The translations under genes were made by a program, and so were the position numbers. From positions 7,440,001-7,504,000 of the forward strand of contig NZ_JAUSZI010000002.1 in the NCBI RefSeq assembly GCF_030817415.1: 64,000 bases of DNA, read 5' to 3'. This document shows positions 44,219 to 53,223 of this stretch, in pieces. Every line of letters starts with the position of its first letter. Within the stretch, counting starts at the first letter, position 1. Source of the DNA: Streptomyces umbrinus. GTDB lineage: Bacteria; Actinomycetota; Actinomycetes; Streptomycetales; Streptomycetaceae. Under the pieces are notes generated by a model, which had not been told where the DNA came from, did no database searches, and was given only the letters and a program-made list of their open reading frames with translations.

Positions 44219-45910
44219 TTACGCGTGCCGCAGCGCGAACCACAGCTCCATGCGTACGTCCGGGTCGTCCAGGTCCGTGGAAAGCAGGGTCGCGCAGCGG
44301 GCGATGCGTTGGCGGACCGTGTTGCGGTGGACGGAGAGGGCTACCGCCGTGCGGTCCCAGCTGCCGTGGAGGGAGAGCCAGGTGCGGAGGGTCTCCGTGA
44401 GGGCCGGGTTCGCGGCGATGGGGGCCAGCACCGTACGGGCGTGAGCCGCGGCCTCGGACGGCGGGACCAGGTCGGCGAGGCCCGGGTGTTCGCCGTGGCG
44501 GACCAGACGGGCCCGGGTCGCTCTCGCACGGGACAGGGCACGGCCCGCCTGTGTGTCCGCGGACGCCCACTCCTGCGGGCCGACCGGGGCGCTGGCGCCG
44601 CATGTCCAGCCCGGTTGAGCGGCGAGTTCACGGTGGCCCGCGGGCACGAGGACCCGTACGACGTCACCGTCCACATCCACCAGTGCCGAACCGAGCGCCG
44701 CCCCCAGCGCGGACGCGGTGACGGCGTCCGGCGCCGGACCGTCCGGCCGTGCGTGCACCACCACCCAGCGCTCACCCCCGCCCAGCAGCGGCGCGACCTC
44801 ATCCGGAGCGGCGCCGAGGAGCAGCCGTACCAGGGCCGAGGAGCGCGCGGCACCCGTGCTGCTCTGGTGCTCGCCGGTGAGGAGGGAGAGGAGTACCGCG
44901 CCCACGGACGCGATCGTGTGGTCGCCGGGATCGCGGCGCGGGGCGGCCACGCCCAGCACGAAGCCCTGCCCGGTGCCGAGGGCGTACGCCGCGAGGTGGA
45001 CCCCTGCGGCGGTGTCACTCGCGGAGGAGGGAGAGGGGGAAGGGCTGGGGCCGGCCGTCGAGCTGCCGTCGGAACCGGATCTGCCCCCTGCCCCAGAACC
45101 GCCCCCTGTCCCGGAACCGTCCTCGGTGGCCGGCCGCACCACCGCCACCAGCCCGGCCAGCGCCTCGCTCACCTCCGCACCCGGGCTCGGTCCCGCACCC
45201 GCGCCGGCGCCCGGGCTCGGGCCCCCACCCGCGCCGACACCCGGGCTCAGGCCCGCGCCCGCGCCCGCGCGCAAGCCCCCGCCCGCACCCGCCGCACCCG
45301 GCATCCGCCCCGCCGAAGCCACCTCCCCGCCGTCCGGGGCGTACAGCGCGGCCCGGCCGCCCACCCGCTGGGCGAGCTGGCGCAGGACCGACGGGACCGG
45401 GTCCGGGCGGGCCGCGGCGGCGGCCAGGCTCTGCTGGGCCTCCGTGACGCGGCGGAGTTCGGTGTGGCGGGCCTGGGCCATGAGCTGCCAGACCGCCCGG
45501 GCCACGCCGGAGAAGGTCGTGCGGGGCGGGACCTCCACGAGGGGCAGCCCGTAGTCGTCGCAGGCCACGACGAGGGCGCGCGGGACCGTGTCGTGCACCG
45601 GGGCCACGCCGAAGCCGAGGGCGGCGCCGCCCGCCTCGACGATCCGGGAGACGTAGTCGTCGAAGTAGGTGCCCGAGCCCGCCGCCTCCGGCACGTGCAC
45701 TCCTGCCGTGAGCAGCAGCTCGCCGCCGAGCAGATACGGGTACGGGTCCGCCATCTCCGAGGTGTGCGCCCAGTGGATCACCGTGGCCGAATCCTGGGGT
45801 CCCGCGATCTGCCGCAGGCCGAGGTCCTCCCGGGCCAGCAGTGCGGCGAGAGGGACGGGAGGTGTGGGTGGGACGGCAGGGGCGGGGCCTGGAACGGCAG
45901 GGTCCGGCAT
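44219..45910 (-). CDS. PucR-family transcriptional regulator
   Basis: About 563 residues from ATG 45910, chosen because GGAGG lies ten bases upstream; ATG 45928 is also possible. An N-terminal PucR/purine-catabolism-like domain covers roughly residues 30-150 (WAHTSEMADPYPYLLGGELL). The C-terminus has the HTH_30 block LRTWLSLHGSWDRTAVALSVHRNTVRQRI. Between them a Gly/Ser/Pro/Ala-rich linker of about 100 residues (around 225-330, repeats like GAGAGLSPGVGAGG) is unusually long. It is divergent from the symporter-ureohydrolase-ThDP genes and probably controls them. Confidence 0.87.
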   Translation of the reverse strand: MPDPAVPGPAPAVPPTPPVPLAALLAREDLGLRQIAGPQDSATVIHWAHTSEMADPYPYLLGGELLLTAGVHVPEAAGSGTYFDDYVSRIVEAGGAALGFGVAPVHDTVPRALVVACDDYGLPLVEVPPRTTFSGVARAVWQLMAQARHTELRRVTEAQQSLAAAAARPDPVPSVLRQLAQRVGGRAALYAPDGGEVASAGRMPGAAGAGGGLRAGAGAGLSPGVGAGGGPSPGAGAGAGPSPGAEVSEALAGLVAVVRPATEDGSGTGGGSGAGGRSGSDGSSTAGPSPSPSPSSASDTAAGVHLAAYALGTGQGFVLGVAAPRRDPGDHTIASVGAVLLSLLTGEHQSSTGAARSSALVRLLLGAAPDEVAPLLGGGERWVVVHARPDGPAPDAVTASALGAALGSALVDVDGDVVRVLVPAGHRELAAQPGWTCGASAPVGPQEWASADTQAGRALSRARATRARLVRHGEHPGLADLVPPSEAAAHARTVLAPIAANPALTETLRTWLSLHGSWDRTAVALSVHRNTVRQRIARCATLLSTDLDDPDVRMELWFALRHA

Positions 45911-46177
45911 GGTGGACGTTTCCTCCATCGGATCCGGTGACTGTGGATGAAACGTACACTTCTTCGTTGCTTTCCGGCCACCTAGGGTCGTCCCCACCGG
46001 AGGCCGCGGGTACGGGCGGATGTCCCCGCGAACCGGCCACACGAACACGTCAAGCGAACACGTCAAGCGAACACGCCATGCGAAGTCGCCATGCGGACAC
46101 GTGAGCCGTCAGTCACCGGCGAAGCCCCATCACCCACACGCACGACACGCCACCGAACGCGCGAAGAGGAGCCCCCA

Positions 46178-47686
46178 ATGGCCGTCGACTACACAGTGAT
46201 CGTCGTCTATCTGGTCGGCATGCTGGCCATGGGCTGGTGGGGCATGCGCCGCGCCAAGTCCAAGAGCGAGTTCCTGGTCGCCGGGCGGCGGCTCGGCCCG
46301 ACGATGTACTCCGGCACCATGGCCGCGATCGTCCTCGGCGGCGCGTCCACCATCGGCGGCGTCGGCCTCGGCTACCAGTACGGGCTCTCCGGTGCCTGGA
46401 TGGTCTTCACCATCGGTCTCGGTCTCCTCGCCCTCTCCGTCTTCTTCTCGGCCCGCATCGCCCGGCTGAAGGTCTACACCGTCTCCGAGATGCTGGATCT
46501 CCGGTACGGCGGCCGGGCCGGTGTCATCTCCGGCGTCGTCATGTGGGCGTACACCCTCATGCTCGCGGTCACGTCGACCATCGCGTACGCCACGATCTTC
46601 GACGTCCTCTTCGACATGAACCGTACGGTCGCGATCATCCTCGGCGGTTCGATCGTCGTCGCGTACTCGACGCTCGGCGGCATGTGGTCGATCACCCTCA
46701 CCGACATGGTGCAGTTCGTCGTCAAGACCATCGGTGTGCTGCTGCTCCTGCTCCCGATCGCCGTCGTCAAGGCCGGCGGGTTCAGCGAGATGAAGGCGCA
46801 GTTGCCCACCGAGTACTTCGACCCGCTGGGCATCGGGGGCGAGACGATCTTCACGTACGTGCTGATCTACACGTTCGGCATGCTGATCGGGCAGGACATC
46901 TGGCAGCGCGTGTTCACCGCGCGCAGCGACACGACGGCCAGGTGGGGTGGCACGGTCGCGGGCACGTACTGCCTGGTCTACGCGCTCGCCGGTGCCGTCA
47001 TCGGCACGGCGGCCAAGGTCCTCTACCCGAAGCTGGGCAGCCCGGACGACGCCTTCGCGACCATCGTGAAGGACGAACTGCCCATCGGTGTGCGGGGGTT
47101 GGTCCTCGCCGCCGCCCTCGCCGCCGTGATGTCGACGTCCTCCGGGGCCCTCATCGCCTGCGCGACCGTCGCCAACAACGACATCTGGTCGCGGCTGCGC
47201 GGAGCCGTCACCACCGCCTCCGACAGCACCGCCTCCGACACCACCGCCTCCGACACCACCGCCTCCGACGAGGAGCGCGACGAGGTCAGGGGCAACCGCG
47301 CCTTCATCCTCATCATGGGCGTCGCGGTGATCTGTACGGCGATCGCGCTCAACAACGTCATCGAGGCCCTGACCGTCGCGTACAACCTGCTCGTCGGCGG
47401 TCTCCTCGTGCCCATCCTCGGCGGTCTGCTCTGGAAGCGCGGCACCGCCCAGGGCGCCCTCGCCGCCGTCGTGGTCGGCGGCCTCGCGGTGATCGGCCTG
47501 ATGGCGTCCTACGGAATCCTCGCCAACGAACCCATCTACTACGGGCTCCTCTCCTCCCTGGCCGTCTACGTGATCGTCTCGCTGGCCACCCCGGCGACCG
47601 ACGCGGCGGTCCTCGCCGCCTGGCGCGAGCGGCTCGCGGGCCGCGCCTCCGAACCCGTGTCCGAATCGGTTCCGGCTCACCAGTAG
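46178..47686 (+). CDS. sodium/solute symporter (SSS family)
   Basis: A 502-residue membrane protein with about 13 hydrophobic segments, start chosen at MAVDYTVIVVYLV behind AGAGGAG. SSS motifs: FLVAGRRLGPTMYSGTMAA, GGASTIGGVGLGYQYGLSG, and STLGGMWSITLTDMVQFVV. This family moves organic solutes such as amino acids, nucleobases or polyamines with sodium. A hydrophilic loop contains four 5-residue repeats (TTASD, STASD, TTASD, TTASD). It is the first plus-strand gene opposite pucR and leads into the ureohydrolase gene after 63 bases. Confidence 0.92.
   Translation: MAVDYTVIVVYLVGMLAMGWWGMRRAKSKSEFLVAGRRLGPTMYSGTMAAIVLGGASTIGGVGLGYQYGLSGAWMVFTIGLGLLALSVFFSARIARLKVYTVSEMLDLRYGGRAGVISGVVMWAYTLMLAVTSTIAYATIFDVLFDMNRTVAIILGGSIVVAYSTLGGMWSITLTDMVQFVVKTIGVLLLLLPIAVVKAGGFSEMKAQLPTEYFDPLGIGGETIFTYVLIYTFGMLIGQDIWQRVFTARSDTTARWGGTVAGTYCLVYALAGAVIGTAAKVLYPKLGSPDDAFATIVKDELPIGVRGLVLAAALAAVMSTSSGALIACATVANNDIWSRLRGAVTTASDSTASDTTASDTTASDEERDEVRGNRAFILIMGVAVICTAIALNNVIEALTVAYNLLVGGLLVPILGGLLWKRGTAQGALAAVVVGGLAVIGLMASYGILANEPIYYGLLSSLAVYVIVSLATPATDAAVLAAWRERLAGRASEPVSESVPAHQ
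47210..47269 (+). repeat. 15-bp minisatellite, four units
   Basis: Four units of 15 bases encode TTASD, STASD, TTASD and TTASD in a loop of the symporter. The frame is preserved for any copy number. Confidence 0.9.
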
Positions 47687-47749
47687 AGTCGGAGAAGCAG
47701 CACATACGCGATGAAGCGTGTGAATCGCAGGAAAGAAGGCATTACCCCC

Positions 47750-48751
47750 ATGAGCAGTTACGAGACGCCCCGCGGCCCCGTCGACTCGTCCCGCGTGCCA
47801 CGGTTCGCGGGACCGGCGACCTTCGCCCGGCTGCCCCGGCTCGACGAGGTCGGCACCACCGACGTCGCCGTCGTCGGTGTGCCGTTCGACGCGGGCGTCT
47901 CGTACCGGCCCGGAGCCCGCTTCGGCGGCAACGCGATCCGCGAGGCTAGCCGGCTCCTGCGCCCGTACAACCCGGCCCAGGACGCCTCGCCCTTCGCCCT
48001 CGCCCAGGTCGCGGACGCCGGCGACATCGCCGCGAACCCGTTCAACATCAACGAGGCCGTCGAGACCATCGAGGGCGCCGCCGACGAACTCCTCGGCACC
48101 GGCGCCCGGTTGATGACCCTCGGCGGCGACCACACCATCGCGCTGCCGCTGCTGCGCTCGGTCGCCAAGAAGCACGGCCCGGTCGCGCTGCTCCACTTCG
48201 ACGCGCACCTCGACACCTGGGACACGTACTTCGGCGCCGAGTACACCCACGGCACCCCGTTCCGCCGGGCCGTCGAGGAGGGGATCCTGGACACGGAGGC
48301 CCTCTCCCACGTCGGCACGCGCGGCCCGCTCTACGGCCGGCAGGACCTCACCGACGACGAGAAGCTCGGCTTCGGCATCGTCACCTCCGCCGACATCTAC
48401 CGGCGCGGCGCCGACGAGGTCGCCGACCAGCTTCGCCGGCGCATCGGCGACCGCCCGCTCTACATCTCCATCGACATCGACTGCCTCGACCCGGCCCACG
48501 CGCCCGGCACCGGCACCCCCGAGGCCGGCGGCATGACCTCGCGCGAACTCCTGGAGATCCTGCGCGGCCTGGCCTCCTGCCACCTGGTCTCCGCCGACGT
48601 CGTCGAGGTCGCGCCCGCGTACGATCACGCCGAGATCACCTCCGTCGCCGCGTCCCACACGGCGTACGAACTCACCACCATCATGTCCCGCCAGATCGCG
48701 CAGGCCCGTGAGAAGAACGCGCAGGCGCCCGAGGAGACCGACGCCAAGTGA
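47750..48751 (+). CDS. agmatinase/ureohydrolase-family protein
   Basis: A 333-residue manganese ureohydrolase. Family metal-binding blocks are all present: [23 protein letters not shown], and [21 protein letters not shown]. These enzymes hydrolyse a guanidino group to urea and an amine; members act on agmatine, guanidinobutyrate or guanidino acids, and the side-chain specificity cannot be read here. The stop overlaps the next gene by four bases (GTGA). Start is ATG 47750, with GAAAGAAGG a little far upstream. Confidence 0.9.
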   Translation: MSSYETPRGPVDSSRVPRFAGPATFARLPRLDEVGTTDVAVVGVPFDAGVSYRPGARFGGNAIREASRLLRPYNPAQDASPFALAQVADAGDIAANPFNINEAVETIEGAADELLGTGARLMTLGGDHTIALPLLRSVAKKHGPVALLHFDAHLDTWDTYFGAEYTHGTPFRRAVEEGILDTEALSHVGTRGPLYGRQDLTDDEKLGFGIVTSADIYRRGADEVADQLRRRIGDRPLYISIDIDCLDPAHAPGTGTPEAGGMTSRELLEILRGLASCHLVSADVVEVAPAYDHAEITSVAASHTAYELTTIMSRQIAQAREKNAQAPEETDAK

Positions 48752-50433
48752 CCCACGACCACGACCTGGTGCTCCGCCCGACCGTCGCGCAGACGGAGGC
48801 CGCACTCAACCCGCCCCCCGGACGCAACGGCGGAGACCTGGTCGTGGAGACCCTCACCGGTCTCGGCGCGACCACCGTCTTCGGCCTGCCCGGCCAGCAC
48901 GCGCTCGGCATGTTCGACGCGCTGCGCCGCTCCGACCTCGCCTACATCGGCCTGCGGGTCGAGAACAACGCCGGGTTCGCGGCCGACGCGTACGGCCGGA
49001 TCACCGGCGAGGCCGCCCCGCTGCTCCTGTCGACCGGCCCCGGCGCGCTGACCTCGCTGGCCGCGCTCCAGGAGGCGGCGGCCGCGAGCGCCCCCGTCCT
49101 CGCCGTCAGCAGCCAGATCCCCAGCGCGGGACTCGGCGGCGGACGGCACGGCTATCTGCACGAACTCCCGGACCAGCAGGCCTCGTTCAGGGGCGTCGTG
49201 AAGTCCGTCCACACGGTCCGTACGCAGTCGCAGATCCCCTCCGCGATCGCCGAGGCCTGGGAATCGGCGCTCACCGCCCCGCACGGCCCGGTCTGGGTCG
49301 AGATCCCGCAGGACGTGCTGCTCGCCGAGACGTCACTGCCCGTCGTCACGGCCGCGGACGCCGCGCCCCACGACCTCCCGCCCCGCCCCGAACTGACCGC
49401 CGTGGCCGCCGACCTGCTCTCGAAGGCGGCCCGCCCCGCGATCATCGCGGGCGGCGGAGTCGTACGGTCCGACGCGTCCGGCAAGCTGCGGCAGCTCGCC
49501 GAGCGGCTGAACGCGCCCGTCGTCACCACCTTCGGCGGCAAGGGCGCCTTCCCCTGGAACCACCCGCTCTCCCTCCAGTCCTGGCTGGAGGACCGGCACA
49601 CCACGGACTTCCTGGAGGACGCCGACGTCCTGCTCGTCGTCGGCTCGGGCCTCGGCGAACTCTCCTCGAACTACTACACGTTCAAGCCCCGCGGCCGCGT
49701 CATCCAGATCGAGGCCGACCTCGGCAAACTGGAGTCCAACCACCCGGCCCTCGGCATCCACGCGGACGCCCGCCTCGCCCTGTCGGCGCTCCTCGAAACC
49801 GTGCCCGTACGGGAGGACGCGGACGCCGCGGACCGCGTACGGACCGTCCTCGACCTCGTCCGCGAGCGCATCGACGCCCAGGAACTCACCCTGGAACAAA
49901 GGGTGTTGGCCGCCGTACGCGAGGCCCTGCCCGACCGGTCGGCCAGCTTCTGGGACATGACGATCCTCGCCTACTGGGCCTGGTCCGCCTTCGATGCCCG
50001 CCGGCCGAACACCATGCACTCCGCCCAGGGCGCGGGCGGCCTCGGCTACGCCTTCCCGGCGGCCATCGGCGGCGCGGTCGCCGACCCGACCCACCCCGTC
50101 CTCGCGGTCTCCGGCGACGGCGGCGCGCTGTACTCCATCGCCGAACTCGCCACCGCCAGGCAGCACAACCTCGACGTGACCTGGCTCATCGTCGACGACG
50201 GCGGCTACGGCATCCTGCGCGAGTACATGACCGACGCCTTCGGCCAGGCCACGGCGACGGAACTGTCCCGCCCCGACTACGTGGCGCTCGCCGAGTCCTT
50301 CGGCGTCCCCGGCGTACGGACCACCCCGGACACCCTCGCCGACGACCTCGCCAAGTCCCTTGCCACGCCCGGCCCTTCGGTGGTCGTGCTGCCGGCGCTG
50401 CTGCGGATGTTCGCGCCTACGCACCTGGGCTGA
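48748..50433 (+). CDS. thiamine-diphosphate-dependent enzyme of the acetolactate-synthase superfamily
   Basis: A 561-residue ThDP enzyme starting at a GTG that overlaps the ureohydrolase stop. Three domains are seen: the Pyr domain with the catalytic Glu in [16 protein letters not shown], a central TPP_enzyme_M domain ([17 protein letters not shown]), and the PP domain, where the ThDP motif reads [10 protein letters not shown]...LIVDDGGYG. In the usual GDG-NN motif the two Asn are replaced by Asp-Asp, which is unusual. The ureohydrolase partner recalls the ThDP/ureohydrolase pair of clavulanate synthesis, but the neighbours (symporter, PucR) fit catabolism better. Reaction unknown. Confidence 0.85.
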   Translation: MTHDHDLVLRPTVAQTEAALNPPPGRNGGDLVVETLTGLGATTVFGLPGQHALGMFDALRRSDLAYIGLRVENNAGFAADAYGRITGEAAPLLLSTGPGALTSLAALQEAAAASAPVLAVSSQIPSAGLGGGRHGYLHELPDQQASFRGVVKSVHTVRTQSQIPSAIAEAWESALTAPHGPVWVEIPQDVLLAETSLPVVTAADAAPHDLPPRPELTAVAADLLSKAARPAIIAGGGVVRSDASGKLRQLAERLNAPVVTTFGGKGAFPWNHPLSLQSWLEDRHTTDFLEDADVLLVVGSGLGELSSNYYTFKPRGRVIQIEADLGKLESNHPALGIHADARLALSALLETVPVREDADAADRVRTVLDLVRERIDAQELTLEQRVLAAVREALPDRSASFWDMTILAYWAWSAFDARRPNTMHSAQGAGGLGYAFPAAIGGAVADPTHPVLAVSGDGGALYSIAELATARQHNLDVTWLIVDDGGYGILREYMTDAFGQATATELSRPDYVALAESFGVPGVRTTPDTLADDLAKSLATPGPSVVVLPALLRMFAPTHLG

Positions 50434-50460
50434 ACCGCCCCTGACCCGGAGATCCGGCCC

Positions 50461-50505
50461 GGACATGACGGTGGGGCGGCACGAGGCCGCCCCACCGTCA
50501 TGTCC
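50461..50505. terminator. 20-bp perfect terminator hairpin
   Basis: Arms 50461-50480 and 50486-50505 are exact complements (start GGACATGACGG, end TGTCC) with a 5-base loop. Lies between the convergent ThDP and FG-GAP genes. Confidence 0.85.
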
Positions 50506-50518
50506 GTGGACCGCTCGC

Positions 50519-52006
50519 TCAGCGCAGGTACGCGCCGAAGTGCGCCGCCGTGGCGGGCGCGCCGAGGTCACCGGCGCCGAACGCGAACGACGACGTGGTG
50601 GTGAGGCCGCTCGCCGTGCCCTTCAGCACCCAGACCGCGCCGTTCTGGGCGTTCTCGGCCGTGGAACCGGCCGCGAGGTCGGAGTGACCGTCGCCGTTGA
50701 GGTCCAGGAGAGAGGTGCTCACACCGAACTCGTCGCTGTTCTCGGCGACTCCGGGGACACCGGCGGTGTCCTGATGGAAGGTCTTCGTTCCGGCGCCCGT
50801 GGCGCCGGAGGCGCTGCCGGGGACCAGGGCGATCGAGCCGGCGTCGTAGATGTCGCCGATGTCCTCGCCCGGGATGCCGAGCGCGATGTCGGCGTAGCCG
50901 TCACCCGTGACGTCCGCGACCGAGACCGACGCGCCGATCTCGTCCTCCTCCTCCTCGACTCCGGGGAACCCGGGGCTGTCCTGGTTGAAGGTCTGGACGC
51001 GGTCCGAGGACAGGCCGGTGGCCGAACCGAGAGCGACCTTGACGGTGCCGCTGCCCCAGTCGTTGCCGACCACGACGTCGTCGAAGCCGTCGTTGTCGAC
51101 GTCCCCGACACCGGTGCCCGTCCTGTTGCCGGCGGCCTCACCGGGGACCCAGCCGCCCTTGAAGCCCGTGCTGCCGCCACCGAGGAGCAGGCGGTTGCCG
51201 TAGACGCCGTCGCCCTTGTACTCCCAGACAACGATGTCGTCCTTGCCGTCACCGTTGACGTCACCGGTCTCGGTGGAGGTGTAGGGGCCGCTGATGGAGT
51301 CGGCGTCCTCCTCGCAGCCGCCGTTGGTGGCGCAGGAGGCGTCGTCGGCGTCGTAGCCCCACCACAGGGACTTGTCCAGGACGGGCAGGACGGCGGTGGG
51401 CGTGCCGGTTCGCGAGATCGGGCCCTTCCACACGGCGGCGGCGCTGCTGGGGGCTTCGTCGCCGAAGGAGGACACCTGCTCGAACAGGGCGAGGTCCGTC
51501 TTGCCGTCGCCGTCGAAGTCACCGGTCGTGGGGGACTGGCCGTACCCGGCTATCGCCGTGCCGCCGGTGAGTCCGGAGGCGGAGCCCCACAGGATGACGG
51601 AGCCGGCCTTGCCGCCCGAGATCACCAGGTCGCTGAAGCCGTCGCCGTCGAGGTCACCCTTGGTGAAGTTGGTCCCGAAGTGTTCGCTCGCGACGGCGGA
51701 GCCGGGAACGCCGCTGGTGGAGCGGCTGATGAGCTTCTTGTTGGAGGCTGAGACGCCACTGGCGGAGCCGTACGTGACGGCTACATAGCCCGCCTTGGCC
51801 TTGCTCGAGATCGTGGCGTTGGGGGCTCCCACGACCAGGTCGGCGTAGCCGTCGCCGTTGAAGTCGTCCTGCGCGTCCGCGGACCCGGTGGCCGCCTGCG
51901 CCGAGGCCCCGGTGAGGGCCATGGCGCCGAATCCTCCGGCGAGCAGCACCGCGGCTGCCAGGGGTGCGGTGAGCGCGGTACGAGTTCGGCGGTGTGCTCG
52001 GGACAT
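50519..52006 (-). CDS. secreted FG-GAP (integrin-alpha-like) beta-propeller protein
   Basis: A 495-residue secreted protein. A long Sec signal (TAPLAAAVLLAGGFGAMALTG) precedes seven calcium-binding blocks of the form D-x-D/N-x-D-G-x-x-D, for example DFNGDGYADLVVG, DLDGDGFSDLVIS, DVNGDGKDDIVVW and DLNGDGHSDLAAG. These belong to FG-GAP repeats that build a seven-blade propeller stabilised by calcium. The likely location is the cell surface or medium. A ribosome site AAAGG precedes the ATG. Its partner is not encoded next to it; the downstream gene is convergent. Confidence 0.9.
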   Translation of the reverse strand: MSRAHRRTRTALTAPLAAAVLLAGGFGAMALTGASAQAATGSADAQDDFNGDGYADLVVGAPNATISSKAKAGYVAVTYGSASGVSASNKKLISRSTSGVPGSAVASEHFGTNFTKGDLDGDGFSDLVISGGKAGSVILWGSASGLTGGTAIAGYGQSPTTGDFDGDGKTDLALFEQVSSFGDEAPSSAAAVWKGPISRTGTPTAVLPVLDKSLWWGYDADDASCATNGGCEEDADSISGPYTSTETGDVNGDGKDDIVVWEYKGDGVYGNRLLLGGGSTGFKGGWVPGEAAGNRTGTGVGDVDNDGFDDVVVGNDWGSGTVKVALGSATGLSSDRVQTFNQDSPGFPGVEEEEDEIGASVSVADVTGDGYADIALGIPGEDIGDIYDAGSIALVPGSASGATGAGTKTFHQDTAGVPGVAENSDEFGVSTSLLDLNGDGHSDLAAGSTAENAQNGAVWVLKGTASGLTTTSSFAFGAGDLGAPATAAHFGAYLR

Positions 52007-52131
52007 ACGTAAGCCTTTCGAGTCGGTCGGTTCTGCACGCGGAATGCCGCGTTCAGTCAGTTCGACTCGATCGGAGCGCCCCCGGTTGTACGCCCCAATG
52101 TCATGGGTTCGTAACCGAGGGGACAGGTGTG

Positions 52132-52168
52132 GCGCTGAACTCCCTTTCTGTCACAGGGAGTTCAGCGC
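52132..52168 (-). terminator. terminator of the endonuclease I gene
   Basis: Perfect 14-bp arms GCGCTGAACTCCCT and AGGGAGTTCAGCGC with a 9-base loop just past the stop at 52183. Confidence 0.8.
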
Positions 52169-52182
52169 GGGTCACCGTCGGT

Positions 52183-52986
52183 CTACCAGATCGCCTCGAC
52201 CCACTCGGGGTGGTCGATGAACGGGTTCCGGTTGCCCTGGTAGTTCGAGTAGATGAGCTCGTTGCGGCGCTCTTCGAAGGCGCTGGGCGGGTCCGCCTCG
52301 TTCCACTGCTTCAGGACCGAGAGGCGGCCGTGGTAGGGGACGCTGCCGTTGGTGACGGCGTCGTTGGGCTCCAGGTCCTCCCAGGCGTCGTCGCCCTCGT
52401 AACGGACGGCCATGTAGAGGATCATGCGGGCCACGTCGCCCTTGACGGCGCTGCGGGGCTCGAAGGAGTTCGAGTCGGTGAGGCTGCCGCCGCTGTTGGT
52501 GAAGCTGCTGCCGCCGTTGTCGAAGTCCTTGTTGCCGCGGATGCTGTTGACCTGGACGTCCTCGGGGCGCAGGTGGTGCAGGTCGGTACCGGGGCCGGCC
52601 GAGGTGCCGAAGTCGCCGTGCGACTGGGCCCACGTGTGCTCGCGGTTCCAGTTGCCGGTCGCGCCGCCGTTGAGGGTCTTGCTCCGCGAGATGCCGGAGT
52701 ACAGCAGGACCACGTTGCTGCTGTTGTTCGGGTCCTGGTCGGTGACCTTGAGCGCGTTCCAGACCGCGGAGTACGAGATCGCGGTCTGGTCGCTGATGAT
52801 CGAGTGCAGTGAGCTCTTGAGGGCCGTGCCGGTCTTGCCGATCGCGCCCGCGTAGTACGTGTCGTCGTACGCGGTGGTCGTCGCCGCGGCGGGGGTCGCG
52901 GCTACCGTCGGGAGCGTGAGGCCGACGAGGACGGCGGAAACGCCTACCGCCAGCGCCTTCCAACTGCCTTTGTGCGCAACGGACAT
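52183..52986 (-). CDS. secreted endonuclease I (EndA/NucM family)
   Basis: A 267-residue nuclease with a signal peptide (KALAVGVSAVLVGLTLPTVAAT, cleavage after AAA). The His-Asn-His-like active site is clear: NWNREHTWAQSHG and DLHHLRPEDVQVNSIRGNKDF, typical of EndA/NucM/Vvn nonspecific nucleases that cut DNA and RNA outside the cell. The substrate-handling tail is RNELIYSNYQGNRNPFIDHPEWV. Start ATG 52986 is preceded by GAAAGGG. Such enzymes release nutrients from extracellular DNA. Confidence 0.92.
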   Translation of the reverse strand: MSVAHKGSWKALAVGVSAVLVGLTLPTVAATPAAATTTAYDDTYYAGAIGKTGTALKSSLHSIISDQTAISYSAVWNALKVTDQDPNNSSNVVLLYSGISRSKTLNGGATGNWNREHTWAQSHGDFGTSAGPGTDLHHLRPEDVQVNSIRGNKDFDNGGSSFTNSGGSLTDSNSFEPRSAVKGDVARMILYMAVRYEGDDAWEDLEPNDAVTNGSVPYHGRLSVLKQWNEADPPSAFEERRNELIYSNYQGNRNPFIDHPEWVEAIW

Positions 52987-53150
52987 GGGGGTGCCCTTTC
53001 CCGGGAACGGCACGCGCCGGGACGCGGGATCCAGCTCAACGGGCCCGCGTTCTACGCGTGTTGACACTTCGGTCAATCGGGAGCGTGACATGGACATGGG
53101 GTCGCTCGTGTAACCGGGAGGAGGCGTTTGTGTGACGTTCTCGCATACGA

Positions 53151-53185
53151 CGCAACCCCTGGCCGTTGCCGGTCCAGGGGCTGCG
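53151..53185 (-). terminator. terminator of the GT39-type gene
   Basis: Arms CGCAACCCCTGG and CCAGGGGCTGCG form a 12-bp stem with one mismatch just beyond the stop at 53224. The 52987-53150 gap before it shows no gene. Confidence 0.65.
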
Positions 53186-53223
53186 AAGAGCGAGGGTTCT
53201 CCCCAATCGGGGGAGGGTTTGCC

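Noticed and set aside
46130..48805. A long minus-strand frame across the symporter and ureohydrolase genes
   Set aside because: Same reason: complement of two clear genes, with no domain and no initiation signals.
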